Positions 48,216-53,470 of a stretch of DNA of 53,470 bases are shown piece after piece. Position 1 is the stretch's first letter. Each line of letters begins with the position of its first letter. Position numbers and translations under genes: made by a program. Source of the stretch: Prosthecobacter debontii (GTDB lineage: Bacteria; Verrucomicrobiota; Verrucomicrobiia; Chthoniobacterales; Chthoniobacteraceae); assembly GCA_945861385.1 (NCBI GenBank), contig CAMAUI010000017.1, positions 1 through 53,470 of the forward strand, written 5' to 3'. Below the pieces are notes generated by a model that saw only the letters and a program-made list of their open reading frames with translations, did no database searches and had not been told where the DNA came from.

Positions 48216-49376
48216 GTGCCTTCCTTTGACGACGAACTTGGCGAGCTGGGCAGGCGCGCGTTGCTGCGGCGGCTGCGGACCTTCGACTCGCCGCAGCAGC
48301 CGGAGGTGGTGCTGGCCGGCAAGGCGCTGATCAATTTCGCCTCGAACGACTATCTCGGCCTCGCGACGGAGCCGGCGCTGCGCGAGGCGGCGAAGGCGGC
48401 GGTGGATGCGTTTGGCGTCGGCAGCGGCGCGTCGCGGCTGATCTGCGGGACGCTGCCGCCGCACGCGCGACTGGAGGAGGCGATCGCGAAATTCAAGGGA
48501 ACGGAGTCGGCGCTGGCTTTTTCAAGCGGCTACGCGACGGCAGTCGGCACGCTTGGGGCGCTCGCGGGCGAGAGCGATGTGCTGATCCTCGACAAGCTGT
48601 GCCACGCATCGCTGATTGACGGGGCGCGGCTGAGCAATGCGGCGGTGCGGATTTTTCCGCACAACCATCTCGGCAAGCTGGAGAGCCACCTCGAATGGGC
48701 GCGCTCCAACTTCCCCGAGGGGCGCGTCATCGTGGTGACGGAGGCGGTTTTCAGCATGGACGGGGATCGCGCGCCGCTCGCCGAGATCGTGGAAATGAAA
48801 TCGCGCCATGGCGCGCTGCTGCTCCTCGATGAGGCGCACGCCGTCGGAGTGCTCGGGCGCAATGGCCGCGGCCTTGCCGACGCGCTGCGGCTGGAGGGCG
48901 AGGTGGACATCCAGATGGGAACGCTCAGCAAGGCGCTCGGCGTCGCTGGCGGCTACATCGCCGGCTCGCGAAAACTTGTGGAGCTGCTCGTGAACCGCGC
49001 GCGCAGTTTCATCTACATCACCGCGCCACCGCCCGCCGTTTCTGCTGCTGCTGCTGCTGCGATCGAGTGGTTGCAGACGGATGAGGGCGAGCGGAGACGC
49101 GAGCAGCTTTGGAGCAATCTCGCGGTGTTCGGCGAACAGATGCCGGGGATCTTCAACGACGGACAGCGCATCCAAAGCCCGATCATCCCGATCATCCTCG
49201 GCGATACTGAGCGCGCCCTCGCCGCCGCCGCGCAGTTGGGCGAGCGGGGCTTTTTCGTCCCGGCCATCCGTTTTCCCACCGTCCCGCGGGACGCGGCACG
49301 CCTGCGCGTGACAATCACGGCGAGACACACGGTGGCGCAGATCACCGCGCTGGCTGCCGCACTCCGCGCGCTGTGA
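48216..49376 (+). CDS. bioF: 8-amino-7-oxononanoate synthase (PLP alpha-oxoamine synthase)
   Basis: BioF condenses pimeloyl thioester with alanine in biotin synthesis. The 386-residue protein uses a GTG at 48216, one base after the carboxypeptidase stop. Class II PLP features are NFASNDYLGL, GSGASRLICG, FSSGYATAVGTL, VTEAVFSMDGDRAPL, LLLDEAHAVGVLG and the PLP-binding Lys239 in GTLSKALG. The related 2-amino-3-ketobutyrate CoA ligase and serine palmitoyltransferase share the fold, so the exact substrate is not proven; no other bio gene is present. A CTG/GCT microsatellite near 49043-49060 encodes part of an Ala run. Confidence 0.85.
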   Translation: MPSFDDELGELGRRALLRRLRTFDSPQQPEVVLAGKALINFASNDYLGLATEPALREAAKAAVDAFGVGSGASRLICGTLPPHARLEEAIAKFKGTESALAFSSGYATAVGTLGALAGESDVLILDKLCHASLIDGARLSNAAVRIFPHNHLGKLESHLEWARSNFPEGRVIVVTEAVFSMDGDRAPLAEIVEMKSRHGALLLLDEAHAVGVLGRNGRGLADALRLEGEVDIQMGTLSKALGVAGGYIAGSRKLVELLVNRARSFIYITAPPPAVSAAAAAAIEWLQTDEGERRREQLWSNLAVFGEQMPGIFNDGQRIQSPIIPIILGDTERALAAAAQLGERGFFVPAIRFPTVPRDAARLRVTITARHTVAQITALAAALRAL

Positions 49377-49382
49377 CGCGCG

Positions 49383-49745
49383 CTACTTCGGCAGCTCGAC
49401 TTTGAGCACGCCGTAATTTCCGAGCGGGAACCAGATTCCATCGGCCGGCGTGCCATCGGCATGTGTGGGATCCGCCCAGAGCCATCCGCCCAGGCTGTAG
49501 ATGCCAAGGCTCTCGAGTTCCGCGGGATTTGAAAAATCCAGCCCCGCGAGCGCGCTGCCGTAGCCATCGTACATCTGCGCGAGGAGAACGTCGCCAAATG
49601 CCCGCGCATTGTAGCCGTCGAATTTTTCCTCGTCGAGGAGCCTGAATTTCCCGTCGTCCTCAAGGCGCCAGAGCGCCGCGAAATTCGCGTATTGGTTTTT
49701 CTCATCGCTGGTCTTCCTCCAGTCGAAGGCGAACAGCTTGTCCAC
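49383..49745 (-). CDS. Hypothetical protein, possibly continuing the beta-propeller frame past a TAG
   Basis: From a GTG at 49745 the frame gives 120 residues (VDKLFAFDWRKTSDEKNQ), acidic and aromatic, with DGYNARAFGDVLLAQMYDG and ESLGIYSLGGWLWADP. I do not recognise the family. It is in the same frame as the beta-propeller gene and separated from its TAG by only four codons. It could be a separate small gene coupled to it, or the natural C-terminus cut off by an amber mutation or sequencing error. Confidence 0.5.
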   Translation of the reverse strand: MDKLFAFDWRKTSDEKNQYANFAALWRLEDDGKFRLLDEEKFDGYNARAFGDVLLAQMYDGYGSALAGLDFSNPAELESLGIYSLGGWLWADPTHADGTPADGIWFPLGNYGVLKVELPK

Positions 49746-49757
49746 AACGGGCAGCGC

Positions 49758-52616
49758 CTAGCTTCCGTTGAACGGCAACGCAGCGATGAGGTGAATCTTC
49801 TCCCCATCGAACGCCGAGGCGTGGATCACCGAGCTGCCCGCCAGCCCGCGCCCGCGCCAGTCGTAGTCAAAGCCGCGCGTGTAGATCACCCGGCCATCGT
49901 TGCGAAGGCCGATCAGTTCCCCGGGGGCGGCCACAGGCCCGGCAAGCGTCACGCCGCCGGGCGCGCTGTAATCGAGCACGTGCAACGCATAACGGCCGGC
50001 GAATGGATCCTCCTCGGGCGCAATCGGCGGCACATCGTCCACCGCTCCCGCGTCGGCATTCGCGAGAAAAGGAAGCCCCGCCAGTTCTTGGCCCGCGCCG
50101 GACACCCAGCGGGTGATGAATACTTTGCCTTGCGACGCCACCGCATCGCTGAAGCGCCCCCAGCCTTTCGTCTTGATTGTCTCGCGCCCGACGAAAACGG
50201 GAGTCTCCGCCGAGGTGACGTCGAACTGCTCAAAGTGCTTCACCACCTCCTGCGGATGATACCAGCGCGGGATTCCCGCGTAGTCCGCCAGTCGTGCGCC
50301 GACGGCGGCTCCCCCTGCATCCGCGAGGAAAATCACGGGCCTGAACCAGTATCCGCCATTATCGCCATGCACGAGCACCAGCGTCCCGTCCTGCGGCCAG
50401 ACGATGCGCGACGACCATGGATCCGAGATTGTCACCCGATCCGTTCGCAAGGTGCCCGCGCTGATGATGCGGGGCAGCGAGGTGAGGTCGAAAATCCGCA
50501 GTGTCGCGCTCGGAGCCACGAGCGTGTCCTCGCCAGGGCGCACGACTTCCTGCTGGACCACGTACAGGTAACCGCCCCGCACATCCGAAGCGACGAGCGT
50601 GTCGCCGCCGAGGTCCAGCGAACTGATCGTGTCATCCGGCTCGGTGTCCGTGGAAACCGAGATCACCTTGTCGCCGCCGCCGATGCTGCCGCCGATATGG
50701 ACGAGATGCCCGCCGATGTGCCACACGCGATCCGTGCGCCATGCGAGCTGCAGGTCGTTCGTCACCACGGGCGCATCGCGATCCGTGATGTCGGCGGTGA
50801 GCAGTGAATCCTGCGAAAATGCGAGCACCGACCCCGCGTGGACCGTCGCCCGGCGCGGGGCGAAGCCGTGTGGAATACGGCCACGCAGCGTGAGCGAGTC
50901 GGCACCGAGATCCACGAGCTGGATGCCGCTCGGCTCGTCGGGGCTGATGTCGCCCCACCAGCCGCGCCAGCCGGCGCTCACGGGCAGCATGATGAGGCCC
51001 GCATCCGGCAGAACGGTGAACGCCTTCTCGTCCCAGTTCGCTTCGCTCCATGCCCCGCGTTCGGTGACGGGCAATTGCGTGAGCAGCGCCGGATTTTCCG
51101 GATCGGCGACATCGAAAAGGGACACGGTCACCCTGCCATCGAGCAGCCCCACCGTCACGAGCCGGTCGCCGAGCGGCGCGAGGAAAGTGCTGAAGCCGGG
51201 CACTTCCAGTTCGCTCGCGATGACTGGCGCGGCGGGTTCGGAGTTGTCCACGATCCAGAGCGGGTCAATGCGGAAGAAAGTCACCACATACACGCGGTCA
51301 CCGTCGAAGCGGGTGCCATGCACCTGCTCGCCGAGGCCGAGTTCGAGATGGCCGAGCGCCTGCGGTCTGTCGGGGTTGCTGATGTCGAAATTATCCAGCC
51401 GCGTCTGGCTGCGGCGCGTGCTGTTCCACCAGGCTTGGTAAAATGAGATGGCACTCAACATTCCGCCTTCCTCGCGAAGCTTGAACTTGTCCTGCACAAA
51501 ACCCTCCAGCGCCACGCGGCCCCGCAATACAACTGTGCCGTCGGGATTGCTGATGTCCACAAGCGTCACCGTCGAGCGCGTGTCGCCGATGTCCCAGCGA
51601 TAGGAATTTTCCGCGACCATGAAAAAGCTGGAGCTCGCCTGCACCGCTCCGAAATACGTGTAGCTGTCGGCTTTTGGTGTCGTGAGAGTCACCGTGTTCC
51701 GGACAACCGGGTTGGCGGGATCGCTGAGATCGAAGCCGGTGACCTGGACATTGGTGCGGTAGCTCCACACGTCGGCCTCGGTGTCCGGCACGCGGGTCGC
51801 CACGTAAAGCGCGGAACCGACGAGCCGGCTCTCCAGCACTTCGCCGGAAACCGGAAGGGTGGCCACGACAACGGGCGCGCCGGCGTTCGTGTCGCAGATG
51901 ACCACCGTGCCCTCCGCGCCGTTCCGGCCATTTACATTCCAGCCGAGCACGTAGGGCCTGCTGGCGAGCAGCGCCACATGGCCGCCGGTGAGTTCGTAAA
52001 GAGCATCGCCTGATGCGGGAAACGGAAGCGTGCCGAGGAGCGCGGGATTCGCCGGATCCTCCACATCGAGCACCTGGAGGCCGCGATATTGATTGTAGAG
52101 GAACAGCCGGTCGCCGCTGAGTTTCCAGATGTCACTCTCCACCACCGAGCGTTCCCCGCCTGCACCGCCGGTGTCCACGGCTGCGTTTGCCACGCCGCCA
52201 GCGAGATCCAGCCCGCCCTCCGCACGCTGCGCCGTTGCGCCCGGCGGAAAAAGTGAATCGCCGCCCGATGGTGGCTGGAACTCGGTTCTCCCCGTGAGGA
52301 AATTTGCGGGCAACTGCCCCGACTTCCTGCCGAGCACTCGCAACATCCGGCGCGGCATCACCTTCTTCAGCTTGAAAGTCACCTCCCCACCGGAAGCCGC
52401 CGCGCGCGTCACGCCGACCGTCTCCCAAGGGTTGCCCGGACGCGCGCTTTTGCGTTGAAGCGTCACGCTTTCAAAACCAGCGGGCACGCTGACGCGCACC
52501 GTGCGCCAGCGGGCGGAGACAATTTCCGGCGCGGACGCTGCCGATCCGGCCGAGGCGGAGGCGCACACCAAAGAAGCGATGGCAGTGATTGCGATTTGAA
52601 AAGTCCGGAGATTCAT
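49758..52616 (-). CDS. Secreted beta-propeller domain protein (PF09826-like)
   Basis: This 952-residue protein has a signal peptide (MNLRTFQIAITAIASLVCAS). From about residue 150 it repeats blocks such as LQVLDVEDPANPALLGTLPF, FDLSDPANPVVRNT and LFDVADPENPALLTQLP, typical of the secreted beta-propeller domain family in which each blade ends in a D-x-x-x-P-x-x-P-type turn. EQVHGTRFDGDRVYVVTFF and VPGFSTFLAPLGDRLVTVG match that family core. It is presumably periplasmic or extracellular and may bind ligands or partner proteins; no enzyme site is evident. Confidence 0.8.
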   Translation of the reverse strand: MNLRTFQIAITAIASLVCASASAGSAASAPEIVSARWRTVRVSVPAGFESVTLQRKSARPGNPWETVGVTRAAASGGEVTFKLKKVMPRRMLRVLGRKSGQLPANFLTGRTEFQPPSGGDSLFPPGATAQRAEGGLDLAGGVANAAVDTGGAGGERSVVESDIWKLSGDRLFLYNQYRGLQVLDVEDPANPALLGTLPFPASGDALYELTGGHVALLASRPYVLGWNVNGRNGAEGTVVICDTNAGAPVVVATLPVSGEVLESRLVGSALYVATRVPDTEADVWSYRTNVQVTGFDLSDPANPVVRNTVTLTTPKADSYTYFGAVQASSSFFMVAENSYRWDIGDTRSTVTLVDISNPDGTVVLRGRVALEGFVQDKFKLREEGGMLSAISFYQAWWNSTRRSQTRLDNFDISNPDRPQALGHLELGLGEQVHGTRFDGDRVYVVTFFRIDPLWIVDNSEPAAPVIASELEVPGFSTFLAPLGDRLVTVGLLDGRVTVSLFDVADPENPALLTQLPVTERGAWSEANWDEKAFTVLPDAGLIMLPVSAGWRGWWGDISPDEPSGIQLVDLGADSLTLRGRIPHGFAPRRATVHAGSVLAFSQDSLLTADITDRDAPVVTNDLQLAWRTDRVWHIGGHLVHIGGSIGGGDKVISVSTDTEPDDTISSLDLGGDTLVASDVRGGYLYVVQQEVVRPGEDTLVAPSATLRIFDLTSLPRIISAGTLRTDRVTISDPWSSRIVWPQDGTLVLVHGDNGGYWFRPVIFLADAGGAAVGARLADYAGIPRWYHPQEVVKHFEQFDVTSAETPVFVGRETIKTKGWGRFSDAVASQGKVFITRWVSGAGQELAGLPFLANADAGAVDDVPPIAPEEDPFAGRYALHVLDYSAPGGVTLAGPVAAPGELIGLRNDGRVIYTRGFDYDWRGRGLAGSSVIHASAFDGEKIHLIAALPFNGS

Positions 52617-52695
52617 TGGCGAGGATAGTGGCTAAGTTGCACAGTTCATACGTGCCGCGAAAGGGGGAAATTAGCCGGATCTGCGCCCACAGTTG

Positions 52696-52729
52696 CCGGC
52701 TTGGCGCCCTCCGGAGGGCAGTGCGCCGG
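52696..52729. repeat. Nested palindrome between convergent-direction gene ends
   Basis: A perfect 14-base palindrome GCCCTCCGGAGGGC (52706-52719) sits inside CCGGC (52696-52700) and GCCGG (52725-52729). It lies just past the stop of the oxidoreductase gene and ahead of the beta-propeller gene, so it may be a terminator or a dispersed repeat; there is no T run. Confidence 0.45.
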
Positions 52730-52731
52730 GC

Positions 52732-53470
<739 letters not shown>

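Noticed and set aside
49043-49060. CTG/GCT microsatellite as a phase-variation tract
   Set aside because: It is a trinucleotide tract inside bioF encoding Ala, so length change would not shift the frame, and no contingency role is evident.

Overview
The window is GC-rich, densely coded chromosomal DNA from a Gram-negative bacterium. Lipid A (lpxK), hopanoid (hpnJ), Tat and lipoprotein genes show a diderm cell. Weak Shine-Dalgarno sequences, many secreted beta-propeller-type proteins, a Gfo/Idh/MocA oxidoreductase and small coiled-coil proteins of unknown function suggest Verrucomicrobiota, perhaps close to the Spartobacteria/Chthoniobacter group. That placement is inference; there is no rRNA gene here. 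No tRNA gene or CRISPR array was seen, and no gap between genes exceeds about 300 bases. Many long open frames antisense to real genes are composition artefacts and are left out.

Layout. (1) 1-5019, minus strand: a type III restriction-modification cassette in the order res (split by a -1 frame change at A AAA AAG), an AlbA_2/GHKL ATPase gene, and mod (cut by the window edge). (2) 5177-10510, minus: gpmI, a PIN toxin with its UPF0175 antitoxin, the remains of what looks like a glycosyltransferase gene, and a double M16 peptidase. (3) 10702-20306: a 1,301-residue secreted NHL/CBM9-like protein, an aldehyde dehydrogenase with an HDAC-family amidohydrolase, two tandem tatA genes, a secreted EEP phosphodiesterase, a TlpA thioredoxin and, divergently, a thioredoxin-fold protein with no active-site cysteines. 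(4) 20462-22857, minus: hpnJ, a lipoprotein and a FabZ-like hot-dog protein. (5) 23077-34758: an ABC ATPase, clpB, lpxK-thrB, purB, a fatty-acid-hydroxylase-family enzyme, an AsmA-like protein and an ABCG-like half transporter. (6) 34935-43114: a secreted helical protein, a LacI regulator, two small membrane coiled-coil proteins, trpS, a UvrD/PcrA helicase, a ferredoxin and an EF-hand protein. (7) 43358-53470: a hybrid histidine kinase, a GT4 glycosyltransferase, a small lipoprotein, a D-Ala-D-Ala carboxypeptidase, bioF, a beta-propeller protein and a partial oxidoreductase.

The most striking observation is a complete Y1 (HUH) REP-associated tyrosine transposase element lying in frame inside clpB. 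It spans about 730 bp, is bounded by 56-bp inverted repeats with one mismatch, and falls in the linker before the second AAA+ domain. The clpB frame stays open across the whole element, so the cell probably makes a ClpB-transposase-ClpB fusion of 1,096 residues. The repeats at both ends are read as flexible Ala/Pro/Ser/Gly linkers. Other points of interest are the slippery-site break in res, the AlbA_2/GHKL gene inside the restriction cassette, the TA module beside a decayed gene that begins in an ATGA overlap, and several compound palindromic intergenic repeats.
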